From Prevotella sp. (lineage in GTDB: Bacteria > Bacteroidota > Bacteroidia > Bacteroidales > Bacteroidaceae): a DNA stretch of 54,104 nucleotides. The notes below the pieces were generated by a model. That model was not told the origin of the DNA and did no database searches. It saw only the letters and a list, made by a program, of their open reading frames with translations. The DNA is taken from contig JAFUUL010000054.1 of NCBI GenBank assembly GCA_017483805.1, positions 1 to 54,104 of the forward strand, given 5' to 3'. The translations under genes were made by a program, and so were the position numbers. Shown piece by piece: positions 1 to 9,253 of the stretch (position 1 is its first letter; every line of letters starts with the position of its first letter).

Positions 1-252
1 ACCGTCGACAACCTCGGCATGCAGGTAGAGGGTCTGCCTGCCGCCCTCCATCTGAACAGGGTCGCCGACACTGGCTGAACGAGAAGCGCGTGTCTCGGAC
101 GGCTCATCCCAGCCGTTCACCACCGAGGTCGAAAAGCCGATTCCCCGCCCCGACAATGCCCGACGTTCCTCAGGCAGTTCCTCCACGCAGCCCGCTAGCA
201 CGAGTGACGCCAGGCCGCAGAGCAATGCGAAGAAATAATGTTTCCTCATCAT
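1..252 (-). CDS. Fimbrillin-like lipoprotein, N-terminal part (3' end outside window)
   Basis: The visible 84 codons start with two Met codons and a signal peptide ending in the lipobox LVLAGC, so the product is a lipoprotein. After the lipidated Cys come a short acidic linker and the block GRGIGFSTSVVNGWDEP, then QMEGGRQTLYLHAEVVDG. The same blocks occur almost unchanged near the N terminus of the next upstream gene (284-3223), so the two are tandem paralogues. The family is the Mfa/FimA-like fimbrillin superfamily, whose lipidated members are exported to the outer membrane and build pilus shafts, anchors or tips. The gene is the last visible one of the fimbrial operon, 31 bases after its neighbour. 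A tip role is inferred from the paralogue; most of the protein is not visible. Confidence 0.8.
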   Translation of the reverse strand, partial: MMRKHYFFALLCGLASLVLAGCVEELPEERRALSGRGIGFSTSVVNGWDEPSETRASRSASVGDPVQMEGGRQTLYLHAEVVDG

Positions 253-283
253 ATACCTTATTATAATATATCGTCTTCCTATC

Positions 284-3223
284 TTAATTCGATGACATGG
301 GTACCGTTGTTTCGCCCTGACTTTCATCCCACGGGTTCACCGTCGGGCTGTAGGTGATGGGCGTCTCGTCATCGGCAATGGCCATCACGCTACAACCGAA
401 CACCTGATTGTATTGCATGCGACCATTGAAATTGTTTCCATCTGTGCTAAACTGGAATAAAGTGATGCTCTGCTCGGTCGCACTCATGACAGCCGTATTG
501 CCTGTGGCACACCAGTAATATCCTCGGAATGGCCATAAAGAGACACCATCGTTTGTCGCTTTGTTGCCCTGACGGTATCCTAACGACGGGATATAGACCT
601 CCTGGCCATTGACCGTACTATGCCATGCATAGTATGGTATGTACAGGTCATCGTTATAGCCACCGTCATGATCAGTTACGACTTTCTCAATTGTCGACCA
701 CGAGTCGCGCTCTGCCACATGGAAACCAACGGGGCAGGGGTCGTAGACCGTCTTCACACACTTTCCAACGTAAAGCGTCAAGTATCCTATGATACCACTC
801 TCCCGATTGGAGCCCCACTTGGGTATGCAGTTCTGATCCCAAAGGTTGTGGATGACGTTATTGCTCTTATTGGCATCCGTCAATTCACTTTCTGGCAGTG
901 CACAGCCTTTGAACCAATTGTATCCACTGTATCCGTAGAAAGTTCCGGGGTGCGTGATGGCCTGCCAGAAGTTGACTCTGGAGTCAGCGGTGCTGGCAAA
1001 CTGGAAGTTGAACCCCTCAACATTAGTTGCCGGCATCGGGTCTTTGCGCCCCCACTGATAGTAGGGGGCCTGGCGCAAGGGCTCGTCGGTCAGCACCAGC
1101 CGTGTCTGCCTCAGGCGGACAATGGCCTGCTTACCGCTTTCTGATTGTACGATGCGGGCCAGAATGTCGCGGCCGGGATAGGTATAGGTGACAGTGTTGT
1201 CCACGTAGCCTACGGGCACCTTCATCCAATTATAGGTATTACCTGACTCTGTGCTTTCCAACGGCCACTGCTGGCTGAGGTCTTCGTCAGTGGCCCAGAT
1301 GTGCCAACTCCACAGAACCGTGCCGTCTGCGTCGCTCACCTGAATCACCGCATTGCCCTCATAGATGTCTTCGGCCCTGACTTCGAAGTTGACGAAGTAT
1401 TTGCCATCCTCCTGCGTCAGGCGGACGCTTTCGGGTCGAATCAGATAATTAAAGTCTTGCCATACTATGGATGCCGTCGTTGGCACGATAGCGTTGCCGT
1501 CATGAGTATTGTTCTGAATCCACGGATCGGTGATGTCGTCACCGTATCCATTCTTGAAGTTGTAAAGGATTCTGGGCCTCGTAGTATTCTTCCATCCATC
1601 TTCCGCTGACTCGGCGGTATCAAAGTGCGGTGTAGCATCCTGTGCCAGTTGCGTGTCGGTGCACGAAGAATGATACGCCTTGGTATTAGTTGTCCCCTTT
1701 TTGATAGCGTTGCCATAGACAACGGGGAATTTATACGTGCCCGGCCCGTGTATCACGTAGCAGTTGGCGGTGTTCCGCTCTGTCAGCACACTGCCGTCGG
1801 CAGCCCGCAGCGAGAGGTCGCAGTCGCTCTCGGCGGCCTTGTTGGTCAGTGCCTCTGAGAAAGGAGTGGTCGTCGTGAATGGAGCCGCCAACAGCACAAT
1901 GGTAACTTCCTGGGGTGTAGCTCCACCATCTCCGTACTTGTTGGGATAGTTGTTGGGATAGTAGACAACTTTGTCGTAAGTCGTCGTCACCCATGTATCC
2001 CCCTCGTCGAGTGAATAACTGTTCAGCATCCACTTGACGGGCTCTATCGTATTGCCAGTCTGCTTGTAACTCACGACGTTCAGCGTATTCTCATAAATGC
2101 CGTCGGGCCGGTACTCCAGCAGGTTCTCATCCACCGAGAGGACGTATTGCGTCTCAGTGGGGTTAATGCTGATGGTGTAGGTGACGGTCTGCCCCTGATT
2201 CCAGTAGGCACGGCCCTGGAGCGTCGTCGTGTATTTGACGGCGGTGGATTCGCCGCTGGGCGTGAATTCAATTTCTACTGCGGCATCGCCGGAGAGTTCC
2301 TGGGGCAACATCATAAAGACCTGATTGCCGGTATTGACCTGCACGTTAGCCATGCCAGTGGTAGCGAAGGCGGGACTGCAAGTGAAGTCCTTCGTATCGT
2401 CGTCGCTGATAGTCCACGAACCCTTGTCCGTTGTCCACGGTGCGACGGCGGGGAAGGTGTAGGTGCCCTTGTACTTGATGTTCTTCAGCGTAATCTTATT
2501 GATGGTGCCGTCAGCCATGCTGTCACCTATCTTGAAGCAGACGGCTGTCAGCAGGTGGTGGAACTCGATGTCTTGGGGGCTGGTGTGGGGCGCCGTGGCT
2601 GTCTCGTCGCAGAGAGTGGCCAGCAGGTCTGACTGCTTCGTCACGTCAGCAGGCACTTCGTAGGCAAGTTGAGGTATACCTGCCACACTGGCCAGCGAGG
2701 GTGTGATGCCGTCCGCATCATCGGAATGCGGGGCATAGGCATAGAAACGGATATTCGTTGACTCATCATTTGGCCAATAAGTGGTAGTTTTATATACACT
2801 GCCGCCTTTCGCAGCCTTGAGGTTACACATAAAATCAGGCGTCAGAGTGCCGTCCCAACTGCCGGAAAACGAATAGCCCATCACCCCGATAGCACCATAC
2901 ATATTAGTTGCTGTCCTCATCTCGCCACGAGTAGTAGTCTGCAGTGGTTGGTCGTTTTTCCGCATTATAATGCCATCCAGCACCTCGGCGTGCAGGTAGA
3001 GCGCCTGGCCGCTGCCCTCCATCTGCACGGGTTTGCCAATGCTGTCAGCCTGTGCCGTTCTGGTCGTGGCAGGGTTATCCCAGCCGTTCGTCACCGATGC
3101 CGAGAAACCGATGCCACGCCCATTTCCGGGCATCTGCTCCTGTTCCAACTCATCCGTGCAGGCTGTCAGCACGAGCGCCGCCAGACTGCAGACAATCATT
3201 CGGATGTAATACTTACGTTTCAT
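284..3223 (-). CDS. Large fimbrillin-like lipoprotein with FISUMP-like C-terminal domain (probable pilus tip protein)
   Basis: This 979-residue lipoprotein starts at the ATG at 3221-3223, which is preceded by AAAGGA at good spacing and opens a signal peptide with lipobox LVLTAC. A further in-frame ATG 48 bases upstream has no signal peptide after it. Residues about 30-380 are fimbrillin-like (GFSASVTNGWDNP, then WPNDESTNIRFYAYAPHS). The middle is beta-rich. The C-terminal third has YYQWGRKDPMP and DPCPVGFHVAERDSW, typical of FISUMP-type domains found on Bacteroidales pilus tip proteins. The last residues, NPWDESQGETTVPMSSN, resemble the end of the 525-residue fimbrillin in the same operon. 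It is about twice the length of the shaft-like paralogues, which favours a tip or adhesin. The ligand is unknown. Confidence 0.82.
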   Translation of the reverse strand: MKRKYYIRMIVCSLAALVLTACTDELEQEQMPGNGRGIGFSASVTNGWDNPATTRTAQADSIGKPVQMEGSGQALYLHAEVLDGIIMRKNDQPLQTTTRGEMRTATNMYGAIGVMGYSFSGSWDGTLTPDFMCNLKAAKGGSVYKTTTYWPNDESTNIRFYAYAPHSDDADGITPSLASVAGIPQLAYEVPADVTKQSDLLATLCDETATAPHTSPQDIEFHHLLTAVCFKIGDSMADGTINKITLKNIKYKGTYTFPAVAPWTTDKGSWTISDDDTKDFTCSPAFATTGMANVQVNTGNQVFMMLPQELSGDAAVEIEFTPSGESTAVKYTTTLQGRAYWNQGQTVTYTISINPTETQYVLSVDENLLEYRPDGIYENTLNVVSYKQTGNTIEPVKWMLNSYSLDEGDTWVTTTYDKVVYYPNNYPNKYGDGGATPQEVTIVLLAAPFTTTTPFSEALTNKAAESDCDLSLRAADGSVLTERNTANCYVIHGPGTYKFPVVYGNAIKKGTTNTKAYHSSCTDTQLAQDATPHFDTAESAEDGWKNTTRPRILYNFKNGYGDDITDPWIQNNTHDGNAIVPTTASIVWQDFNYLIRPESVRLTQEDGKYFVNFEVRAEDIYEGNAVIQVSDADGTVLWSWHIWATDEDLSQQWPLESTESGNTYNWMKVPVGYVDNTVTYTYPGRDILARIVQSESGKQAIVRLRQTRLVLTDEPLRQAPYYQWGRKDPMPATNVEGFNFQFASTADSRVNFWQAITHPGTFYGYSGYNWFKGCALPESELTDANKSNNVIHNLWDQNCIPKWGSNRESGIIGYLTLYVGKCVKTVYDPCPVGFHVAERDSWSTIEKVVTDHDGGYNDDLYIPYYAWHSTVNGQEVYIPSLGYRQGNKATNDGVSLWPFRGYYWCATGNTAVMSATEQSITLFQFSTDGNNFNGRMQYNQVFGCSVMAIADDETPITYSPTVNPWDESQGETTVPMSSN

Positions 3224-3542
3224 CGTGTCCTTTATTTTTATATTCTTCAGAACTCCGACGCACTGACACAAAACAATCGCACAGGGGAAACTTTTGCAGA
3301 AAGCAACAAGGGGAAAACATAGGGTGGTCTGTCGCAGAGGACCCTATGGTCTTCGGTGCCAAGCCTTCACAGGGTGAGCCCGAATCGAGATGACTTTTTG
3401 CTAAAAAAGTCAGAGTTGTGATTATACATTTATGCCGCCGAAGCAGCACAGTTCATTTCCACGATTATTTTGTGCCAGTAAGTCAAAGAGCCTCATTTTT
3501 TTACTTCTTCGTTTCGTTATTTTCTGTCCGCGGTCAGATGTG
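3224..3542. other. 319-base gap inside the fimbrial operon with two stem-loops
   Basis: No gene is visible here. Two inverted repeats stand out: an 8-base stem CATAGGGT/ACCCTATG (3318-3325 with 3341-3348), and a hairpin TGACTTTTT/AAAAAGTCA (3391-3399 with 3404-3412) whose T- and A-rich arms could act as a terminator or processing site. I see no clean TAnnTTTG promoter on the minus strand. Other gaps in this operon are 6 to 126 bases, so this one may separate expression of the last tip-like genes from the rest. Confidence 0.4.
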
Positions 3543-6386
3543 CTAATAGTCCTTCACGGGCATGATGGGAAGAGCCGATGCCTTGGAGTACATGTAGCCT
3601 GACACTCCTGGTACATCGACGGTATATGCATATGACCCATAATCTATGACATAAGCCGATATATAGGCAGTATAACTGCCCGATGAATTGGGAGAGACAC
3701 AGAGATTACGACCAGCCTCATTCTCACAGGCAGCAGTCCAAAACACAGCATGAGTGGCTCGACTGGAGATGGCTCCATTCGACTCGTTACGATATCCTAC
3801 AATGGGCAGTGTATAGGTTGTGCCATTGTTGGTCAGCTTATATGAAGCAGAGGCAGCATCATAAGTTATCGTGCTTATGTTACTCCATCGACCATAAGCA
3901 CCACACTCCGGCACATGCCATCCTGCGGGAGAGGGGTCGTAGATCGTCTTAACTACAGCCTCATTGCGTAATGGATAAACTCCACTGATGTAACCACCAT
4001 TAGCATCCCATAGATTGGCATAGTCAGTTCCGCCATACCAATATGATGAACCAAAGGAGCCGCTGCCACCATAGAGTATGCCAGGATTGCGGATGCCTTC
4101 ATAAACCTGTGCCTCCTCACGACTATAGGTATATTGCCCCGTTGACCAGTTGAGAGTTCCTGTACGCGGAGAACCCGTATACCCATCCACATTCTGTATC
4201 GGGAACGGGTCTTTTCGCCCGAACTGATAGTATGTTGCTCCAGAATAGGTTACGGTCTTACCTGTTTCGCCCTTTTGGTGCAACTTGACAATAAGTTCCT
4301 TATTGCTGTCGGTCTGAACCAGTTTAACCCAGACATCCCGTGCAACAAAATCGGCGGTGCAAGAACCCGAAGCACTACCTAAGGGTAAGTTCAATAATGT
4401 ATAGTCCCGATTCTGAGGTGTTGTATAGTTTAGATTTCCCGAGTTGAGCGTCTTTTGATTGGCAGTAAAATCTGCATCAGTAATCCATATATGCCAACTC
4501 CACTGTGTGTTGCCGCTGGCATCCTTCACAGCCAGCAGGGCATTGCCCCGCTGGATGTTTGCTTTAGGTACAGTGAAATAGAGATATTTATAATTGCTCT
4601 CGGTGCCAATGGAAACATCGGTTATAAGATTAGAGGCATCCTGCCAGACAACGGCGGCACTGGTGGGTGTCGCACCGCAGTTCTGCAGCCAAGGGTCTGT
4701 GATATCCACATTGTTACCATTAACGAACGGAGTAAGGAAATTAGCGGTAGTACCTGTAGATGTATAGGCACTGCTATTCGTTGCACCACCTTTGATGGCA
4801 TTACCATAGACACAGGGTATCTTATATTGACCTGCTGCACGCACCACATAGCAGTTGGCAGTGTTACGCTGGGACGTAGAGTTGCCCATCACGTCGTACA
4901 TGGAAAGGTCACGGCGAGTGGTTATTTCGGTAGCATTGCTAAGGGTTGTCGATTTATAGTCTGGGTTTGTCGTATATGTAGGTGTGATTGCCTGCATGGA
5001 GGTTGTCACATTGTTTGTTGAGGTAGCATGTCCATTGCCAGTCGTGGTAGAGAAAGTCGTGTATGAAGGCTTGGTAGTGGAATACGTCGTACCATCAGTA
5101 GAGTACTGTGATATTTTCCACCCTACCGCCTGCTTGGTCGTGGCACCGGTTTTCACATTCGTGAGCGTTTTGTAACTGGTAATCTTCATAGTCTGACTAC
5201 CGCCAGTATATGCATAATCATTCAAGGCTTCAACCGAGAATGTATATTCCGTATCGTTCAGGTCACTGATTTTATAGGTATAGGTCTTTCCCATTACCCA
5301 CGAAGTGGTGAAACTTCGCAACAGGCACTTGTAGGTCTTCACCTCCGAAGTGCCGTCTTTTTGGAACTCCAGTTCAAGCAGGGCGGGATAGTTGGCATTG
5401 TTCGACAGCGTTTGGGGAATCATCATCCATGTCTTATCACCACCAATGATTAGAACATCTTTCTGAGCCTTTGCATCGAAATTGAGTTCCTGCGTGAAAA
5501 CGGTGTTAGTATACGAACCAGTAGTCGACCACCGCTCGGCTATAGTCTGTTCTACACCAGATGCGTTGTTGTATTTGTAACCGAAAGTATAGGTACCGCT
5601 TTTATATACATTCCTGAGGCTGACGCTCTTGATGATGCCATCGGGGAAGTCGCCACCTATCTTCACCCGCACGGCAGACAGGATGTGGTTGAACGTAACT
5701 GCCCAGGGCTTTTCGCGCAAGGGCGACTCCAGATCATCGATAATCGAGTAGCCCGCCAAGAGGTCGGGCTGCTTGTCTGCCTCTTCGGGTATTTCGAAAA
5801 CTAACTGCGGAAGTCCTTTGGTCGTAGCCGACAGTTTGGTGGTGAGATAGTTCTTGCTGTCAGTGTTGACGGAACTGCCATGAGGTGAATAGAGGAAAGT
5901 GCGTATCAGTTTATCGGCTACGTCATCCCATAGATATTTTTGCTGCGGCGCGTAGACACCATTGGCCTCCGTGGCGCACTCGTTGTTCATAAAGGGCGTA
6001 AACGAAGTATAATTACTATTAGTCCAGGCTGCATCATAAGAATAGGTGAACGCGCCTATGGTGGAATAGAGGGTTGCACCGGTGTTGTCATAGGCCAGTG
6101 CACGGGTCTGTGCATCGGGGTGGGACTGCTTCGGCTCGATGCCGTCCGTAACCTCCAGACTGACGGGCAGCGTGTCGCCCTCGTCGCTGTCCATGGTGAA
6201 CAGGGCGGAACGCGTCGCCGCGCTGTCCTGCCCCGCATTCCAGCCACCAGTGGCGTCGACGGTGAAATTGATATTGCGGGATGGCTGCAGCAAGTTGCTT
6301 TCAAGGGTATCATCCTCCGAACAGGCTGGCAGCAGCAGAGCCGCCAGTCCACAGAACGGAGCGAGAAAGACATATCTATATTTCAT
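3543..6386 (-). CDS. Large fimbrillin-like lipoprotein with FISUMP-like C-terminal domain
   Basis: The 947-residue product has a signal peptide with lipobox LLLPAC and an acidic stretch after the Cys. Residues about 35-380 form a fimbrillin-like region (NINFTVDATGGWNAG, then FNHILSAVRVKIGGDF). The central part is rich in Thr, Ser and Tyr. Near the C terminus are YYQFGRKDPFP and DPSPAGWHVPECGAYG, the same signatures as in the 979-residue neighbour, so the two are diverged paralogues. It lacks the WDES-type C-terminal tail and ends in a short LPIMPVKDY. Its start lies 26 bases after the stop of the preceding fimbrillin. A pilus tip or minor subunit role is inferred from length and domain order. 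Sequence divergence between the tandem copies may reflect diversifying selection on surface proteins. Confidence 0.82.
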   Translation of the reverse strand: MKYRYVFLAPFCGLAALLLPACSEDDTLESNLLQPSRNINFTVDATGGWNAGQDSAATRSALFTMDSDEGDTLPVSLEVTDGIEPKQSHPDAQTRALAYDNTGATLYSTIGAFTYSYDAAWTNSNYTSFTPFMNNECATEANGVYAPQQKYLWDDVADKLIRTFLYSPHGSSVNTDSKNYLTTKLSATTKGLPQLVFEIPEEADKQPDLLAGYSIIDDLESPLREKPWAVTFNHILSAVRVKIGGDFPDGIIKSVSLRNVYKSGTYTFGYKYNNASGVEQTIAERWSTTGSYTNTVFTQELNFDAKAQKDVLIIGGDKTWMMIPQTLSNNANYPALLELEFQKDGTSEVKTYKCLLRSFTTSWVMGKTYTYKISDLNDTEYTFSVEALNDYAYTGGSQTMKITSYKTLTNVKTGATTKQAVGWKISQYSTDGTTYSTTKPSYTTFSTTTGNGHATSTNNVTTSMQAITPTYTTNPDYKSTTLSNATEITTRRDLSMYDVMGNSTSQRNTANCYVVRAAGQYKIPCVYGNAIKGGATNSSAYTSTGTTANFLTPFVNGNNVDITDPWLQNCGATPTSAAVVWQDASNLITDVSIGTESNYKYLYFTVPKANIQRGNALLAVKDASGNTQWSWHIWITDADFTANQKTLNSGNLNYTTPQNRDYTLLNLPLGSASGSCTADFVARDVWVKLVQTDSNKELIVKLHQKGETGKTVTYSGATYYQFGRKDPFPIQNVDGYTGSPRTGTLNWSTGQYTYSREEAQVYEGIRNPGILYGGSGSFGSSYWYGGTDYANLWDANGGYISGVYPLRNEAVVKTIYDPSPAGWHVPECGAYGRWSNISTITYDAASASYKLTNNGTTYTLPIVGYRNESNGAISSRATHAVFWTAACENEAGRNLCVSPNSSGSYTAYISAYVIDYGSYAYTVDVPGVSGYMYSKASALPIMPVKDY

Positions 6387-6412
6387 ATCGGAGTTTTACT
6401 GATTTCTGTTCT

Positions 6413-7990
6413 TCAATTCGACGTCAGCGGCAGAGGAACAGCCTCTTGGCTGTCATCCCAGTCCTCGACTTGCGGGCCAAAGGTGATGGGATCCTCTTCG
6501 TCTTGCTGTCCGCCGCCGGGCAACCATTCCTCACCCTCGGCGGGTTCTTTTTCTATCCAGGTGCCTACCTCGGCATTGAACTTCACCGAATTAAGACCCA
6601 GGTGCAGTTTCAGCGTGTAGCGCTTGCCAGACTCCAGGCCGGCACCAGCAGCACCGCCAAAGTTCACAGTCTTGGTAATCTTGTTTTCGATGCTCACACC
6701 GTGGGTCACGCCATCGCTGATGAAGCCGCTGAGATTAGGACTTGTGGTCTCTATATCATAGACAATGGTGACGGTCATCTCCTCACCTGTCGGGATGACG
6801 CAGACGGCATCGTTCAGACGCGCCTCCAGTTCCTCATCGGTGGGATTCTCCGGGTCGGCGATGGGCGAGGAGGGCCTGAAGAGGTTCTGGTATTTATGTG
6901 TCACGCCAGGCGTGGAGGTGGAGTTTTGGATGATGTCGGGATTGAGCCCCTGTGGTGTCTCATTGTAAGCCTCGGCACCAGCGGCACCCTCGCGCGAGTC
7001 GCGACGACCGTCATGCACGGTCACCGTCTCACCAAAGGGCAGGTCGGTGCAACCGCACCAGTCGAGCCACAAAGCCTTGTTGGCAACGGTGTTGTTCAGA
7101 TTGAGCACGCCCTGCTGGGCAATGCCTGTAAACGAGATGCTCCTCACGTAGACCTTTGTGCCAGGGGCGAGATCGTCGTCACTGTCTTGGTGTGTAGTCA
7201 CGTCGGCATCGGTGTCTATCTGGACGTTCAACTGTGCCAGGGCATGGTTGAACTTGAACTTAATGCGCGACGAGTTGGCAGCGGCCTGCGTAGCCGTCTC
7301 CTTGGGGTGATACACATCCACCCAAGGAAGCCCCTCGGTCAGCGTCTGCGACAAGCCGCCCTGAGCGAGGGCCCATGTCGTACGGTCGCTGGGCACAACA
7401 CCCCAGCACAGGTCTACCGACTCCTTCGGATCGAACGATGCGATATACCTCACCAGCGGATCGCCCACGTCAGTGTTGCGTGAGAAACCCACGATGCCAT
7501 ACGTTGCATCGGCGACACTACCTGCTGAGGGTGAAACAGACTCGGCATAGGGTGCATAGGCGAAGAATGTCAGATGCTCTTCGTCACTGCTGGACGCATC
7601 GGAGCCATACTCGTTGGGCCAGTACATCACGGGGTCATAGGCCCAGTAGTCTTCGGTGAGGGCTCCGTCGGCTCCCTTCCAGAATACCCCCTGATTGTAC
7701 ATGAAGTTGGGCACGTAGGTCTGGCAGTACTGCTTCAGGTCTGTGTAGTAGGCGAACACACCAAAGCCGCCGCCATCGGCCTTCTTCTTCTGCAGAGTTC
7801 CGATGGTGGTCACGCCTACCTGACCAGAGCGCGTGGTCTTGCGGCTGTTGTAGGCATCGAAGCCTACGGGCAGCGTGTCTCCGGCTGATGTGTCAGGCAA
7901 GGTGCTCAACTGCTCAATACGCTCATCACAACCGACGAACATGACTGACAGCAGGGCGCAGAACAAAAGTTTCTTCTTCATTTCTTTCAT
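6413..7990 (-). CDS. Fimbrillin family lipoprotein (shaft-like paralogue, 525 aa)
   Basis: The protein begins MKEMKKKLLFCALLSVMFVGC. The lipobox is VGC-type and two ATG starts nine bases apart are possible. The mature part starts with GFDAYNSRKTTRSG, an Arg-containing region like the propeptide of type V pilins that is trimmed after export. The stretch GGFGVFAYYTD...PNFMYNQGVFW...VMYWPNEYG is shared almost block for block with the 656-residue fimbrillin at 9254-11224, so these are paralogues. The C terminus VEDWDDSQEAVPLPLTSN resembles that of the 979-residue tip-like protein. Family knowledge (Mfa1/FimA-like) places such proteins in outer-membrane-anchored pili assembled by strand exchange. 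Shaft or accessory subunit cannot be distinguished here. Confidence 0.82.
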   Translation of the reverse strand: MKEMKKKLLFCALLSVMFVGCDERIEQLSTLPDTSAGDTLPVGFDAYNSRKTTRSGQVGVTTIGTLQKKKADGGGFGVFAYYTDLKQYCQTYVPNFMYNQGVFWKGADGALTEDYWAYDPVMYWPNEYGSDASSSDEEHLTFFAYAPYAESVSPSAGSVADATYGIVGFSRNTDVGDPLVRYIASFDPKESVDLCWGVVPSDRTTWALAQGGLSQTLTEGLPWVDVYHPKETATQAAANSSRIKFKFNHALAQLNVQIDTDADVTTHQDSDDDLAPGTKVYVRSISFTGIAQQGVLNLNNTVANKALWLDWCGCTDLPFGETVTVHDGRRDSREGAAGAEAYNETPQGLNPDIIQNSTSTPGVTHKYQNLFRPSSPIADPENPTDEELEARLNDAVCVIPTGEEMTVTIVYDIETTSPNLSGFISDGVTHGVSIENKITKTVNFGGAAGAGLESGKRYTLKLHLGLNSVKFNAEVGTWIEKEPAEGEEWLPGGGQQDEEDPITFGPQVEDWDDSQEAVPLPLTSN

Positions 7991-7999
7991 TTTTGATGT

Positions 8000-9127
8000 T
8001 TATAAATCAGGAATAGAGAGCGTGAGTCGCAGGTCGCTGCCGTTGCCGGCAGAAGCGACACTTGTCAGGGATACCACTGTTGTCACGAACCCCGTTCTAC
8101 CCGTACTCACTGTATAATAGACCGTAACCGTCACCTTCTGACTGCTGGCTCCCACGTCCAAAGGAATGTAGAAGATGCCCTGATCGGAGACCGAGTAGTC
8201 GGTCAGCGTGCAACTGGAGGCAGAGGTGGCCGTGGCCACCACCTGATCAGGATTCAGTTCCAGGCGGCGATGTATCATGGGTTCGCCTGACTGCAGCGGT
8301 TTCCAATTGGGCTGTATGCTGCCATTGAGCACCAGCCGGGCCTTACTGGTCAGTTCGTAGTCGAGCAACAGACGGTCGATGGTCAGCGTCACGTCGGTGG
8401 CACTGCCCGCGCAGAGGGCCTTCAGCCGACTCTGCAGGCTTTCGCTGCACGTCAGTGTGATTTGGTCGCCCACGCAGGCCAGAGCATGGCGAAAACTGAA
8501 GGTTGTCTTTGCTGATGTGCTGGTGGGCTTCACCTGGTCTTTCTTGAAGTCGTAGAGCAGATCCACCTGCCGTGCCTTCCAGCCGTTGGCACCGTCGGCG
8601 TCGGCTGTTCCGCCGAGTTGATAGGTCAGCCAAGGATCGCCAATCTCTCCAGATAGTGAGAAATCAACGATGCTGGCGGAGAACTCGTCAGAAGATCCGT
8701 TGCTGTAAGGCGCATAGGCGAAGAACGTGACGTAGCCGCTGACCCCATCGTCGGTGTTAGGCCAATAGACAACAGGACTGTAGGTCCAACTGGCCGCTGT
8801 GCCTTTCCACTCCACTTGCTGGTTCCACATCAGGTTGCTGGTGGTGGTTGAACTGACGTAGGGGTGGCTGCCCGTATGGGATGCGAAGACGCCGAACCCT
8901 GTATCCTTCAGGCTCTGCTCGTTGGTGCCAGTGCCGCTGATGGTCAGCGTATTGGAGGCCGTGCGAGTGGTGCCCGGCATGGCCACAGAGAAGCCGATGG
9001 CATCCCTGGGCTGTTCTTCGGAGCACGATGAGTCATCATCGTCGATGAGGGAGCAACCAGCCATGAGGGCCGCCCCGAAGAGGGCCGCAAGAAGGAATCT
9101 GAGGTTGTATCGTCTTTCTTCCATCAT
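8000..9127 (-). CDS. Fimbrillin-like lipoprotein (375 aa, probable minor or anchor subunit)
   Basis: The signal peptide ends in LMAGC and is followed by a strongly acidic segment (SLIDDDDSSCSEE). The block TGFGVFASHTG...NLMWNQQVEWKG...PVVYWPNTDDG...FFAYAPYS matches the N-terminal domain of the larger fimbrillins in this operon. The protein is much shorter (375 residues) and ends after a second beta-rich domain with LRLTLSIPDL. It lies nine bases upstream of the next fimbrillin gene and 126 bases downstream of the 656-residue fimbrillin, separated from the latter by a strong hairpin. Short fimbrillin-like lipoproteins beside a main subunit often act as anchors (Mfa2/FimB type). That assignment is an inference from size and position. 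Confidence 0.8.
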   Translation of the reverse strand: MMEERRYNLRFLLAALFGAALMAGCSLIDDDDSSCSEEQPRDAIGFSVAMPGTTRTASNTLTISGTGTNEQSLKDTGFGVFASHTGSHPYVSSTTTSNLMWNQQVEWKGTAASWTYSPVVYWPNTDDGVSGYVTFFAYAPYSNGSSDEFSASIVDFSLSGEIGDPWLTYQLGGTADADGANGWKARQVDLLYDFKKDQVKPTSTSAKTTFSFRHALACVGDQITLTCSESLQSRLKALCAGSATDVTLTIDRLLLDYELTSKARLVLNGSIQPNWKPLQSGEPMIHRRLELNPDQVVATATSASSCTLTDYSVSDQGIFYIPLDVGASSQKVTVTVYYTVSTGRTGFVTTVVSLTSVASAGNGSDLRLTLSIPDL

Positions 9128-9163
9128 CTTGTTGAGTTTCCTATCTGCTATTTCTTTTAATAA

Positions 9164-9216
9164 GGGAGGGGGTGGCAGAGGTCTTGCCTTCTGCCAGCAA
9201 TCATATTCCCCCTCCC
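9164..9216 (-). terminator. Nested hairpin between main fimbrillin and downstream genes (attenuator or processing element)
   Basis: Two nested inverted repeats lie here: GGGAGGGGG (9164-9172) with CCCCCTCCC (9208-9216), and inside them TGGCAGA (9173-9179) with TCTGCCA (9190-9196). On the minus-strand transcript the fold is followed by UUAUUAAAA rather than a clean U run. It could be a partial terminator, or a 3' stabiliser that lets the upstream fimbrillin be made in excess. Confidence 0.5.
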
Positions 9217-9253
9217 GGTCAAGGTTATATTGGTTGATAAATACGGTTTAATA

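Noticed and set aside
9164-9216. Fourth copy of the GC-rich palindromic element
   Set aside because: It has similar G and C runs, but the order and the nested TGGCAGA/TCTGCCA stem differ; no alignment comparable to copies A-C.
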